From NCBI GenBank assembly GCA_965153455.1, contig OZ234497.1, forward strand, positions 8,432,001 through 8,496,000: DNA of 64,000 nucleotides, read 5' to 3'. How positions within the stretch are numbered: the stretch's first letter is position 1; every line of letters starts with the position of its first letter. This document shows positions 24,746 through 38,400 of this stretch, piece after piece. The DNA is from Sphagnum compactum (Eukaryota; Bryophyta; Sphagnopsida; Sphagnales). A model generated the notes under the pieces. It did no database searches. It worked only from the letters and a program-made list of their open reading frames with translations, and was not told where the DNA came from. The translations under genes were made by a program, and so were the position numbers.

Positions 24746-27700
24746 CTTCTAGTGTGTCTTGACTCTTTTAGTCTTAAGACTTAATACTTGAAGGTATGCA
24801 ATTCAAACCTAATAGTTGGTCTTTTGATTTTATTAAAAATTCAGCACAAATATTAAATAATTTTCTAAAAAATGGCAAAATGAAAAATAATTTAATTTAT
24901 GCCAAATCTGTTCAAGTACTTATATGATAGTTGAAATTTTCAACCTTGTAAGATTTGGTTGAGGGTCCAATTCACCATTAAGCCGTGCTAAATGCTGAAA
25001 TGTATCCAAGTCACTATGTAAAAGTCTTTAAATCAATTGATGACTGAAAACACATGAAAATACTTAGTAGGTGAAAATGTTAGGTGAAGGTTTGACAAGT
25101 TGATTACCCTTGAAATGACAATTAGAAAATGACCACCTTCAGACAAAACTAGTAAGAAAATTGATTATGCCTAATTGGAAAACTAAATGTTCATGTATAT
25201 CATAGATGAAAAGTTTTTACAAACATGGATTAAAATGGGTTTTTTTTAACAAGTTCAAAAGGACATATTTCAAAGATAAAAAGGATGACCTCAATTGCTT
25301 GGGTAAGGTTTTTTTTGTTTAAGACCTCAAATTGATGTTTTGGGCAACAACATAATTCAAAAGGTTGTATAATTTAGTCAAAAAACTTGAAAGGCCTGCA
25401 TATACATTTTCTTGTCGTGACCCAAATTTTAGGGTTGGCGCTAAGGCTGAGGGCAAGACAAGGGAAATGGGCCAATAGTGAGGTGAAGAAATCCTTTGAT
25501 TCAAACACATGTACATAAGTTGTATCAAAGTGCAAAGGAAGAAACTTTAACATTTTCAATTTTTGGGAACAAGGAACAAACGAGGATCAAAATTTGTATA
25601 AATTGGGCTTTATTTAGATTTTTGAATTTTTTTTAAAAAATTACAATAAAATGGATTTTCATCCCCAAAATACATTTGTAACAATAGTTATGACCATTGG
25701 AAGGGTTGAGAGACACTAATAAAATTATTCCTAGTCATTTAAATGACAATTTGAAAAGTCAGATCACCTTCAATTGAAAAGCTTGATACATGATCGGAAT
25801 TTTTAAAAAGGTTATGAGTTTTCTATTGAAAACTCCCAATTTAGATGTGAAAGAGAAAGCTATGAATCCCCAAAATTGTGGAAAAGTAATTTTAAAGTCT
25901 CGAGGAAAAATGACCACTTCAATGTAATTCTCATTGATAATTATAACATACATTATAGGGAGAAGGGTAATGCTTCCTTTCAAGTTCTCATTCATGCATG
26001 CATCATTTTGGTTCCAAAATGCATAATTGCCCTTTTGGTTGGTTTGCAAAGTTTGTTAAATGCTCATAAACTCAACTTAATGAACTTGTTTTAGTTTCAT
26101 CTTAGAGCTCCCACACCAGCTTTCTTGTTAAAAGTTAAAGAGTGTGTTTTGGGTTTGCATTGTATTGCAAAGTTGAGAATTAAGGAGATTATTTACCATG
26201 GATACCATTTAAGAAACCTAAAGGTGCATTATTTTCACACATGTTTTAATTGTGGGGCAATTTTTCCTTGGGGAGATCAATTCTTTTTGTATTAGAAAAC
26301 TAAGTAAAAATATAAGGTCCCAAATATGGATTGTTGAGTATAAAATATAAATCAATTAGCTCCATGATAGGATTATGTTTATTTTCAAAATCCAAATGTA
26401 ACTAATCTAGAGTATATATTAATAATAGGTATTAGAAAATTTATATATATACAAAAGATTTATAGTAATATTAATTGTTAGTAGGTTCAAATGTAGCAAC
26501 TTGGTGGTTCACTTATTTGTTTGTAATGCACAATGTCTTGTTTGTGTTGATTTTGGAACTTGAAAACATGATTTTTTTTCTATATTTTTTTTTCTCAAGG
26601 AAACAAACCAAATGTTTGTTGTCTATACTAACTTTGTGCATACCAAGCATGTTTATGATCATTTTAAATATGATCTGGTCCTAATATGTTTGTTATGTGT
26701 TTTTAGAATTAAAATTAAACATTTAATGCATGATTTTTCACCTTACCTTTTTCATTTTTTTTCATGCTTTCAACTAAAACTAAAAATTCAAACAAATATA
26801 TGGTTCCAAAACTTAATGCAAACATAAAATTTAAAGTAAGTTTAGGGTGGTTTAAATATGTGGATATTAAAAGTTTAGATGATAATAAGGTGCAACAAAC
26901 TGAAACTCCCTCACATAATACCCCCCAAACAATACCCTTTTTGACCTAGGTAATAGGGAAGATTAACACATAATCACCCCCCCCCCCCCCCCAAGAGTCT
27001 TTCCCTAGTTTTTTACAATTTGACCAATTTTCTACAATGTGTTGCCATTTAATGTTTTGAAAGTATTGCTAATGATGTTAAATTATTAAAAAATAAATTA
27101 TTATCATTTTTTGAAGTTTAGGTTAATGATTTTTTTGGTAGCAATTTTTTGCACATTTGCGACTTCTACAATTTAAAAATAATATTTTCACAAATTGCTT
27201 GTTTGAAAATAAAAATTCATCAAATTTTTGAGAATTTTTCTTTTCCAAATTTTCCCACATTTTCAACATAGTTTTTAGTTTATGGCATCTCCACTAATGG
27301 ATTGTGTCATTCAAATGGATGAGAAAAATAGTAGCATAATAATGTGAAAACTAATTTTGGCACTACAATTTTGTACATGATATTGCGCTCCTATCAATTG
27401 CAATATCAACAAAATGAGTGCTTTTAATTGGCTAGGTGTTGAGATTTAAATGACTTCTTAATAAAATATTATTTGAAACTCATGAGGTGTATGAACATTT
27501 AATCAATATTTAGTCTCCATGGTGTATGTAATAAATTTCATTACCAACCCAATTGGTGGAGATGTTTTTAAGGGGCTATTTTTTTGCCATTAAAAGAAAA
27601 TAGTTTGCATATTTTCCAACTTTCATGTCATTAATCGATGCTTAATATATTTTGGGATGATTTGGAACGATGCTATATCAAAACCCTTTTTTTCCTAAAA

Positions 27701-27916
27701 CAAGGCTACCAATGGGTGACCTCCCGAGTTAACTAATGCCACAAAAAATGCATAAATCATCAATTGTGTTGAAATGTGGTGAAAATTTCTTCCCAAAAAT
27801 AATTCCTCACATGTTCTATAAAGGGAAATTTCTACAAATGATTGCATTTGAATTTCTGAGGTTTAAATGTTGTGGAAACTCACCCAATTTTTTTTTTTAA
27901 ATCCATGCCACTAGAT

Positions 27917-28735
27917 CATGTTAGGGTTAATGTTAACCCGAACATGTTAAGGATGTTAGGCCATGTTAGGGTTAATGTTAAACCCTAACATGTTAGGCAT
28001 GGTAAGGATCATGAGGTGATAGGTTAATTAAGATTCCATAACATTAAAAATCAATGCTACTACATCATGTTAAGGTTAATGTTAAACCCTAACGTGTTGG
28101 GGATGGGTGAGGATCATGAGGTGATAAGTCAATTGAGATTCCTTAACATGAAAAATCAATGCTGCTAGGTCATGTTAGGGTTAATGTTAAACCCTATCAC
28201 GTAAGGGATGTTTGATTAACCTAATAAGATTTGCTAACATTAAGAATCAATGCTACTACATCATGTTAGGGTTAATGTTAAACCTTATCACGTTAGGGGT
28301 GTTTAATTGACCTAACAAGATTTGCTAACATTAAGAATCAATGCTATTACATCATGTTAGGGTTAATGTTAAACCCTACCACGTTAGGGATGTTTGATTA
28401 ACCTAATAAGATTTGCTAACATTAAGAATCAATGCTATTACATCATGTTAGGGTTAATGTTAAACCCTATCACGTTAGGGATGTTTTAATTAACCTAACA
28501 AGATTTGCTAACATTAAGAATCAATGCTACTACATCATGTTAGGGTTAATGTTAAACCCTAACATGTTAGGGATGGTAAGGATCATGAGGTGATAGGTTA
28601 ATTAAGATCTCCTAACATTAAGAATCAATGCTGCTAGGTCATGTTAGCGTTAACGTTAAAACCTTATCATGTTAAGGATGTTTAATTAACCTAACATCGT
28701 GTTAGGTTAGGGATGTTAGGAATGAGGTGATAGGT
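27917..28735. repeat. 91-bp hairpin satellite with telomere-like core, nine units
   Basis: The core CATGTTAGGGTTAATGTTAA starts at about 27917, 27962, 28066, 28171, 28262, 28353, 28444, 28536 and 28640. Spacing is mostly 91-92 bp with some 104-105 bp units and one truncated 45-bp unit. In the best copies the core continues so that CATGTTAGGGTT pairs perfectly with AACCCTAACATG across a 7-nt loop. The rest of each unit carries ATTAAGAATCAATGCTACTA and GGTTAATTAA. The middle units are the most uniform. Confidence 0.93.
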
Positions 28736-28993
28736 TAATTAAGAATCCCAAACATTAAGAATCAATGTTACTATGTCCCTTTGTGACACCTACCAACAAG
28801 TTTGTTGCCATGCACCAACAAATTAGGTTAATTAACCTAATCACTTTAGCCCAATTTAGTTAATATAATTTAATTCACCCTTTTTGTTCTTAAGATTACC
28901 TCATACAAAATTGGGTGTGTTATATTGACAATCATTTGTCACTGGAATTTTCCCATTATTTTTTATTTCCCCCCTAATTATAATATCTATTAA

Positions 28994-29469
28994 TGTGGCC
29001 TGTGCCATAGAGCATATATTGTAGTCAGTGTTTCTTTTTTTTTTGGAGGTGAATTTTAGCATTTTTTGACCGGAAAAAATATGATTTTGGACACGTACAA
29101 AGGGATTTTTGAGGGGGAAAAAAAAAAAAGACCCTGGTCTACCAGATTTTGAGAGAGGAAAAAATCACAAGATTTCCATAACCAAAAAATAATAAGGGTT
29201 CTTAAAATTTTAAAAAATATGCATATCTATTCTATAGCCAAATTTTGGCTAAATATTCTTATGGATGATTTCCAATTTGGCTACATCACGAAATTGGAAA
29301 AAAAAAAAAAACACCTGATAGTAATCTATCTATGAAGGAAGGTAGTTTGTTTTGGAAGGAAAAATTAAATTAGTGTTAATCTATCTAAATTAATTAATTA
29401 ATTTAAATTCAATTAGTTAATTAATTTAATTATATTAGTTAATTTATATGGTCAACAGCACAGGCCACA
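28994..29469. mobile_element. Candidate MITE-like element bounded by 12-bp inverted repeats
   Basis: TGTGGCCTGTGC at 28994-29005 is matched by its exact reverse complement at 29458-29469. Between them lie a CAGTGTTTC(T)n start near 29027, a poly-A tract and the shared motif AGCCAAATTTTGGCTAAAT near 29240 followed by GGATGATT. No coding capacity is seen. It may be a nested or composite element; target-site duplications were not resolved. Confidence 0.45.
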
Positions 29470-32400
29470 CTAGTATTAAATGAATTTTGAAAGGGAAAAT
29501 GGTAGCTCTTGTTTAGTTTAATTAAGAGTCTAAAATCCAATTCTCATTTAAGGATTTTTAGTCTTTTACTTTTATTGAATTTAAATTTAAATTTATAAAT
29601 TTATTTATTTATATATATAATTGGTCATTTCTTCTTCACAAGCAATTATGATGTTTAAGAATTGCCTATATTTTTGTGATTTTAATCCACGAGTCCTAAA
29701 AAGCATTTGTCTCTTATAAGGCTATTTAGTGAGCATTGTATGGTTGTATGGAATAGTGGTTTTGCCATTTAGGCCCTTATACAATAGCCAAAATCCAAAA
29801 GGTCCCCACTTATGCGCAAAATAACCAAGCAAATGGCATTCCATAATATTGGACCCTAAAGAACCCTAAAAGAATTTCTGTTTGATGTCTGATCCCGCCA
29901 CCGGAGGTCGGTTATCAAAAATGGAAACTGATAACCGGAGGTTCTCAGGGTGTTTCTCATATATAGGCTAGGTCCCTCCAATTTAGCCAGGTTAATAAAA
30001 ATGGCTAACCAAAAATACTAATATAGGCTCTACTAGCTAGCCTCTTGATCATGGGCACTAAAATCTGAGCCAGAATTAGAAATACCCAAGTAAAATAAGA
30101 GCCATATTAAAACCATATACTACTACTCCACCTTAGTTTGGTGACAAACTCACTCAACTGAGCTGATTCAGTCTTAACAAAACATTGCCACCTTATTTAA
30201 AAAACTAAAAATAAATATTAATTAAATATTAATTAATTAATATTTTTATTACTAAATATGGATTACTTAAATTGGGTGCTCCCCCATTAATGAAGTTCAA
30301 GTAGTCCACCTCTTCTTTTCACCTCACTAGAAAACTAGGCTTCATATGCATGCTATTAAAGAAATGAACCCTTTTTTTTTGTACAAACTCATTAGAATCA
30401 ACAACCAAGGGAAAAAGGAGGAGGTAATTAGGGTTGCAAAATGCAAGCCCTCCCCCCATCCATTGTTAACTTCAATCAATTACATGGCTTGATCCTCCTC
30501 ACAAAGTGTAGCCCCCCATTTTTTTCCCTTAAAGATTTACCTTGTCTAAGCTTCAATGCTCCTTCACTAAAATGAGAAAGAGAAAGAAAAATTAGCAAAG
30601 CCAAATTTATTATGCAACCTTTGCTTAGCTCAAACAACTTGACATCAAAACAAATGGTCTCATTCATAGACCTAATGTGGAACCCCTTTTTTTGCTCCCC
30701 ATATGCTAACCCTAATTTGAACAATTGGGATGCTTTCACCTCCTTAATGGCGATTGCATTGGGCGATTGCATTGGGCAATCGCCACTAAGCATAAAGTTG
30801 TGCCAAAGTTTCTTTTGAACTCTTTCCACCAAGTGGTTTTTGGGTTCCTTTTCAAATCAACATTTGGATTTAGGTCTAATTTTTATAATTGCCCAAATAG
30901 ATATCTAGCTATATATTTATTAAAAAATCCGTGTTTAAAATGTGAACAAAATTTCACATGTTGCCAAATGCAAAACCAATTTCATTTGCTACTATTACCC
31001 ATAAACCCATCCAAAGAAGTTGATTTCTTAATATGTAGTTTTTTTTTTCCTTGTATAAAGAATTTTCCTCACTTCGATTTACTCATTTTTCTTTTGCCTT
31101 CTATTTCAATAAAATATTTTTCTTACCCTTTTATTGACATGTGTAATGCACACCCCAAACACTACAATTATTATGTTCCTTCTATTTTTTTCATTTTGTA
31201 GATAAATACTAGAAATCAAAAGTTTATTGGAAAAGCTTTATAGATTTATTGTGCCCTTGGTCAAGGACACATATCTTATGCAAGCTATGCAAGACGTCTA
31301 ATGTTCATTTTCCAAATTAGCTAATTTCGTGTCCTATCAATCTAATAGTTTTTTTTTTGACAAAAGTCTAAGCCCTAGCATTCTCCCCCCCACCTTATGT
31401 TAGGGCATTTAAATAATAAAGTGCTTGTTTTACTTCTCTTCATGCTTAACTTCAAATACTAAAAATTACAAGCTTTATATACATATAGCCATTTATATGT
31501 GTAAAACTTGCACCCCAAGCGTTCAAAAGGTGGTCATTTTTGCCCAATTTTGGACTATGAAGATGTATTCATGACATTTGGTTTTGGGTAATTTCATAGT
31601 TTGATTTTTCACTTCAAATGTGAAATTAAATTCTTTATATTAAAATTTGAAACGTTAATACATTTCTCGTCATTTTTATATGGTTTTCATCTTAGCTTCT
31701 CCTACTTATGTTAAGAATGGTTGGGATAATCAACATTTAAAATAAATTGGTGTGGCACAATGGTTGACCTCTTCTATTTCAAATGGGAGATCTTAAGTTC
31801 AACCCTATTTTACCATCTACACCTTGGATGGATTTCATTTGGCATATAAAAAGTCATTCTCAAATCACATAATGGTTGGGAACTAATTGTTTTTCACAAA
31901 TCTTTTCAACTCAAGAAGTTGGATTTTATTGAAAATCTTGTAATTTTACCAACAATCAAATTGTGTGAAATGTTTCAATATTTTTGGTAAGGTTTCAAAA
32001 TAGATGAGAAATTGCATGATGGATGAAAAGATGAGTAGGAAACTTGCACCATGGAGGAAATACAAATGAAAAAGGTTACAACATGGATGAAAAGTTAAAA
32101 TCGTACAATAGATGAAAAGTTAAAGATGAAAGATGAAAAGATGGAAATTTGAGATACATTATATTGTGCAATTTTGAAAATTTTAAAGCCTTGCAATTTC
32201 CCTAGATGCTTTCCCCATTGAAGTGTAATGAAGGTCCTTGGGGAAATGTAATCATGGTTGGTATGTGAATGATAACAACAAAACAAATTAATGGGTTGAA
32301 CATTGTAGGTGCATACTTCATTGGTTGTTCTAGAATATTTAAATTATGGTGGTTATTCATTTTTTCCGGAGCCTAATACCCCTACATAGAACATGTGCAC

Positions 32401-35400
32401 TTATTGATGATTACCTTGGACTACATCCAAGTTTTGGGATTATTAAAGTCACATTTTACAAATCTTGCATATTTTATAGAAATCATATGTCTTCATTAAT
32501 TATAAAAGGTTTGGGCAAACCAATCCTTGGGTGGTACCACTAAAAACCATTTCAAGGAATGGTTAAAGAACTATAATGACTAAATCATTTTCAGGGATTT
32601 TTTTCTTAAATGTTTTCGCAACTATAATTTTTTTTTTTTCTCATGTTTATCCATTGCATATCTCAATATGTGGTTTGAAGTTTATTTTGAAATAAAATAT
32701 AAAAATTGTTAAAAAATTGTAGTTAACAGTGATGGCCCATTCAGGATTCACATTTTTAACTTTGAAAATTCATAATTAAATTTATACTTACTCAATTAAT
32801 TGCTTAAGTAAAAAATTAAAATAAAATGATTTCAGAATTACCTTTAAAAACCCATTCCCAAAGAAATTCCCAAATCATGTTTCAAATTTGTTTTCATGAC
32901 CAAAAAGTTCAAGGAAACGAACCAATGTTACATTCCTAAAACATTTTTAAATGCAATGATTCAGAACATCAAAATACAAAATATTTTTTATATTATTAAA
33001 ATTTCATAATATATGAACCTAATAAATGTACTAATTAAAAAAATTTATGAAAAAATTTACTTAAATATTGTTTATGAATTTTAAAAGTTCGATGGGCCCA
33101 TTAAAATAAAGTTTTGACATTCCCAGTGGCATTAACCAAGGATGAGTTTTGCCTATTTTTAAGATTCTATTGCCTTGGTCTCCTTTCATGTTGAACAAAC
33201 TTATTTTTTGGATTTTTGTACTTAAGATGATTGGGCAACTTTTAGTTTTATATATTTCTTTTGACAATATATTACAAAACGACATGGACATTCCCTTATA
33301 ATTGACTTGCCCTAAATTTGTTTCATGGCCTATAAATACAAATCTTTGCATTCTCTTGTCATGTTGTCCATGGTTGCACCTTTTTCTATGAAAAAAGGAA
33401 GGTATAGAATGGGAATTTCATTCTCCTTCAATTATGCTAGACACCATATACCATAGAATTGCAATGAAAAATAAACCAATCTTGTTTCTTTAAAGAAAAT
33501 TACTTTTGTTTTAACTTTTGAACTGACTTCTTTAATAGAGGTCTTATGTTTCATCTCTATTGTATGACCACCATTTGAAGTAGTGGCATTTTTTTTGTTT
33601 TTTTGTGAATGTCTTTAACTACATAGATTCTTTGACTTCCACAAAGAATTTCAAAGGTTAGAAGCCCTTTTGCTTTATCAAGGTTGGCTACCTCAATTGA
33701 ATTAATCGTGAGGTTGTTTTAAAACATGTCAATGCCTTTGAAGAAAGGTAGGACCTCTAGCTTTATATGGTAAATTTTAGATTTCTGATTCCTTATATAA
33801 ATAGGTTTCCTCTAAGAAAATGTTCTCTTCTTCTTTCCTTAAAATCCTTTATTATTATATAATCAACTTGTATCTAGATTATGTTGAAAATATTAGCTTG
33901 TCAACTTCTTTACATGTTTTCAAGAAAGAGAATAACAAGTAATATTCACCCTTCCACAATTAGGTTTAAGTTTTATTGTGTATTCAATTTAGTATAGACT
34001 TTTGAAAAGTTCAAAATTAACAATTGACCATTTGGAAGTTGGAAAATTGGAGAGAACCTTCGATTTAGGGGTCACTAGATGATTAAATAAATAGATTTTT
34101 TGATGGGCATGTTAATTAACCATCCAAAATTTGGGAACCACCTAGGGGTTAGGACCAAGTTAAATCCTTGGGGGTTCAAGAAAAAGAAATGGCAACCCTA
34201 TGTAGTGGCAATAATTAACAATTAACCAAGTGTTTCAATCTCATTAAATACAAAAGTAGGTTGTGCAGATCATGAACACTTTTCTTCAAATTCAGGAAAA
34301 AAACCAACCACCATGTTAGAAAAAATCCACAATAAACTATTTAGTTCATAATTAATTAAATACTTGTTTTTCGAAATCATTTAACTTGAAAAAAATGCAT
34401 TTTCAATTTTTTTACTTAAAACCATATGAAGGTCCTTTTAATGGTTTTATTTTCAACATATTATTCAAGGTGAGTTAATTAACATTTCACGAACCTATGC
34501 ATATGTCACCATTGAACAATTTCAAAATTACATTCAAATGGAAAGGGATGTAAGTTGGCACAAACCAATAGAATGAAATAACCAATGCAAATCCATAGTT
34601 TTTCAATGTTTATCACATATCCAAAGTGATGATTTTCATGACCAATACTTGAGGTGTTCAATAAGGTTGAAAGTAGGGCACTATTAAATTGAACATGGAA
34701 ACAAATGTCAACTTCAAGGTCATTTCAAAGTTTTAATTTTAGGTTTAGTTTTTTGTGCTAAAAAATACAATAGGTAGGACTCCCAAAATTCCCAAAATGG
34801 GCTTGTTGGTTTTAGTACACTCTAATGTGCTTTCATCCATTACAAAGAATATATGTCGACTTTTCCAACAAAACCCTTATGATTAGTTATTTTGGAAACT
34901 TGTATGATGAAAAGGTTTTCAACATAACTAGTGATATTTGTTAATGTCTGTCATTTAATAGGTACCCATTATTGGTTATTTGAAAATAAAAATAAAAATT
35001 GGCATCCTAGAGCTATTAAAAAACACATTGTTGAATGCATCAAACAAAAGAAGACCCAATTGAATTTCTAAGCTACATTTTGTTTTGTTGGAAACAGTAT
35101 TAAAAAGCATGCCTCACCTATGGCTATGCAAACAGTAAGTAAATGGTATTGATGTTAGATTTTAAATGAGATTCAAATAAAGTGATGAGTTTAACACTTG
35201 AAATGACATGAATGTAATATTGACAACCTAATCTTACCTTGGTGGCTCTTTTAGTGGTAGGTCCTGATTAATAATAAGGTCGATAGTAAAAATAGTGTTG
35301 TCAACTTATGACCTTCAAAATTGAATTGACAACTTGATAATAATTTTATTTTGTGCTTTACAATGGGGTTAATATTCATTGCTTATTATTTCACCATAGT

Positions 35401-37220
35401 TTTTTAAGGTTTATTTACTTGTGAAAATGGATGTATGCACAATACAATGGTTCATTTTTGACAAATAAAACACTCCATACAATCCCCTACAAGTTCATAA
35501 AGTATGTTAAAATAAACATGGTTGTTTTATTCTAAGATGTCTTATTGTAATCTTTGAGTAGTAATAAATGTTCACCCACTTATGAATCCTATCAAACCTA
35601 AGTCAAAACTTAAATCAAAAGATGTTGATGTCATTTTCTATGGTAGATGTAATTTGGAAGTCCTAGAAAAAAACCCCCCATGACAAAGTCAACATGGACA
35701 AAACCCCAACTAGAGATTTTAAAAAAATTCTCTTTAAAAGTTTGAAAAAAAATCATTTTGAAAGGACTCATGAAAATAAGGTCTAATTTTGACCTTTAAA
35801 GTCCATAACTAAAATTTGATTAAGCTTTAGAAAAATTGACTTCAAGTATGACTTTATTATTTCATTCCTCAATACAAATTTAGTCATTAAAAATAATTTG
35901 GAATGAAATTCAATACCAATTCTTCAAAATTTTGACATTCAAATCAAGTGACCAATCCATATAAGTTTTGAACTTCAAAAGTCCACTATTAATAATAAGT
36001 ACATTATTTTTCAAAAATAATTATGTAGATTTTTTGGTAATCAAGTTGTTTTTCGAACCATTTCCCAATTGACAAATTTAAAGCTATGTTATTCACTAAA
36101 AGGGTTTTTATAAAAAGAACACCTAACAAAACTCATCGTTGTGACATTAAAAGTGAGTTATTTTAACTTTCATTCACCCAAATATTGTGTTTTTTCACGA
36201 AATGAAAGTTTTTGAAAGCATGTTCAACAATGACACTTGGGTGCCTACAAGATAATAGGATTCAACCTTGCAACTTCACATTAGGTGATTTGTTGTGGCT
36301 CCTCTTAGTGTGAATACAGTCATTTGTACTATAATTTGTGTGGTCTCAACAACAAATACATAAAATGAAGAACAAATCTCAAATTCCTCCACATTGGGAA
36401 AAGAACCATAAAACAATATGATCACAAATTTGCAATAGTGATGTGATGTTTAGAGATTGATCTATTAAGGTAATTGCAAGCATGATAGGGCATCAAGAGA
36501 TTGTTGTGCACAAGTAAAGTCATAATTGAAACCGCAAGGGAAAAATATATTATCTGATGTGAAACACATTAAATGATAAATAAATGTCAAGTCTTTGTTA
36601 CAAGGTAAACAACATATCATTTGAGTGTGAATTGGGTGACATAATTTTGATCAACTCCATGCAATGTATTTAAAAAAAAAAAAACAAAATATCACAAAAT
36701 TTTGACTTGAAAAATATTTTTTCAACCTATACAAAAGGTATTTCATGAAAAAATTGGTCCAAATTTGCCAAATTTCAAAGAATTTTTGTTGTCTAATCAT
36801 CCAAAGCTGACTAAATCATCTTATGGATGATTATTGCTTCAGTTACATCATAAAATTGAAAAAAAGAACCTTGACTCCAAGGTACATGCAACAATTGGAG
36901 GGTGGGGGCGTGGGGGGAAGATTTAACATCACAAACTTGCCTCCTCCATATATGTGTGTGTGTGTGTGTGTGTTTTTAAAACACTTTAACAATGTGTTCA
37001 AAATAAAACGTTAATGAAATATTAATCAATCATTGATATGATGTTATAATGACATTATAAATGCAATGTGTAATACAATGATCAATCATCACAATATGTG
37101 AGTTGCAATGTCATCACAATATCAAATCAATGACTATATCAACATTTCATTAGCACTTAATTTTGAACACATTGTTAAAATGTTGTAAATACACATATAC
37201 ATGGAAGAAGGACAAGTTAA
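29470..37220. other. Gene desert, AT-rich
   Basis: No gene is recognisable. A minus-strand open frame at 30476-30832 (118 codons) overlaps a plus-strand frame and has no domain I can name. It contains a small direct plus inverted repeat of GCGATTGCATTGG near 30749-30785. Also present are a hairpin pair near 29905-29940, a GGATGATTATTGC relic of the dispersed AGCCAAATTTGGCT family near 36820, and a TG run at about 36952-36972. Confidence 0.5.
31746..31830 (+). mobile_element. Possible tRNA-derived SINE head
   Basis: TGGCACAATGG at 31753-31763 fits the RNA polymerase III A box (TRGCNNAGYGG with one change), and AAGTTCAACC near 31795-31804 resembles the B box GGTTCGANNCC. The two are about 40 bp apart, a usual internal-promoter spacing. 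The surrounding sequence does not fold as an intact tRNA by eye, so a SINE relic or decayed tRNA gene is more likely than a working tRNA. Confidence 0.35.
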
Positions 37221-37565
37221 TGTTGAGGGTTTAGGGTTTAAGCCTATTATGTGAGAATGCCCCCACCCTTGAGCATTAGTAGTGTTGAGGGTTTAAGGTT
37301 TAGGCCCATTATTTGGAAATGCCCCCACCCTTGAGCTTTAGTACTTAGACCCCCCTCCTCTCTCCCCTTCAAAACCCTAAACACTAAACCCTAACACCCC
37401 CCACCCCTCCCTCCTCCCCCTTCAAAACCCTAAACACTAAACCCTAACACCCCCCATCCCTCCCTCCTTCCTCCCCCTTCAAAACCCTAAACCCTAACCC
37501 CCCCCCACCCCTCCCTCCTTCCTCCCCCTTCAAAACCCTAAACACTAAACCCTAACACCCGCCAC
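37221..37565. repeat. Telomere-like minisatellites, two adjoining arrays
   Basis: Two 62-bp units containing TGTTGAGGGTTTA and TGCCCCCACCCTTGAGC begin at about 37221 and 37283. They are followed by four units of 51-57 bp marked by CTTCAAAACCCTAA at about 37368, 37420, 37477 and 37528, each ending in a C-rich ACCCCTCCCTCCT segment. The two sets carry the TTTAGGG word in opposite orientation. Confidence 0.88.
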
Positions 37566-37599
37566 CCTTCTCAAATCAAAAAAAAAGAAAACAACTCTT

Positions 37600-38400
37600 G
37601 TGGAGCTGAAAAGACAATTAAAGAAGCAAAGTTTTAAACGGGCAGGGGGGCCACATGGAGTAACATGCAAAGCAGAAAAAAAGGAAATCATGATCCCTCC
37701 CGGTCAGTCTAAAAACGGGCAGCAGTATCTCAGTCCGAATATGCCACCTAGATCCGCCCCGGTCGGTTTGTACATTTACATTTACACCCCGCCCGGCCCG
37801 GCCCGGCCCGGCCCGCGCGCGAAGATGGAGCCCGCGTTAACAGTAAGCCCTTCCTTGCTTCCTTGGTCATTTCATGCCACCCGTTTTTGTCCCAATCGGA
37901 CGGCCCAAAACCCTCCCTCCCTCGAGGTGACATCCAAAAAAAGGACGATGAATGAATCGAGGTCCTGAGAAAAAGGTAGACCTATAGTGACACACCAGAT
38001 CGGACGGCTGCAGGACTAGACTTGTGTTGGGGACCTGGTCTCGTCCACACGCTTCTCGAGATGCCGTTCTGATACGTAGGTACCCAAATGAAAATACGTA
38101 GGTATCCAAATGCGTAGGTACCCAAATGAAAACACGTAGGTACCCAAATTCTTCCGTAGGTGCCCAAATTCTTCCCCGCACCACCGTTGCTGCCGCCGGT
38201 GGTGTAGGGTCAACGACGCAACTCCGCGCATGTTTCCGACGCGCATCTCAGCTTTTTCGCAACAATTGCGAAGTAAGAGGGAAAAAAAAAGAAACAAAGA
38301 TCCAGACTTTCGCATCTTCTTCTTCTTCGCCGTCGTGGTTGTACAAATTCTCTACTAGCTAGGTACTCCGGACGTCTCGGATTCAACAGGGGATTTCCAT
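37600..38400. other. GC-rich island without a recognisable gene
   Basis: This stretch is much richer in GC than its surroundings. It contains a CCCGG run at about 37789-37815, a 22-bp repeat at 38070-38170 and TCTTCTTCTTC runs. It looks like a promoter or 5' exon, but no conserved protein follows on either strand. A non-coding transcript, or the decayed 5' end of a gene, are both possible. Confidence 0.4.
38070..38170. repeat. ~22-bp tandem repeat CGTAGGTACCCAAAT
   Basis: CGTAGGTACCCAAAT and close variants recur about five times, spaced 16-23 bp apart. Several include GTAGGTACC, a partial palindrome. Confidence 0.85.

Larger units (their letters stand above)
18401..27916. other. Gene desert, AT-rich
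   Basis: No gene is recognisable. Besides the repeats listed separately, this stretch holds a TA microsatellite at about 21850-21872, a TTTAGGG-type telomere-like tract at 22622-22650, a second short one near 24267-24290, an (AAAT/TAAA) run at 22199-22225, a TA/TG run near 23490-23510 and a poly-C tract at about 26977-26992. Open frames of 60-120 codons occur, as expected by chance, and none carries a known domain I can see. Confidence 0.55.

Noticed and set aside
30476-30832. 118-codon minus-strand frame in the desert
   Set aside because: It has no family motif, no splice partners and no promoter signs; a plus-strand frame overlaps it. Kept only as a mention in the spacer entry.
37600-37968. 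122-codon plus-strand open frame in the GC-rich island
   Set aside because: It runs through a CCCGG simple repeat and a Tyr-Ile repeat from a TA/CA tract, and has no recognisable domain; opposing frames are equally open.
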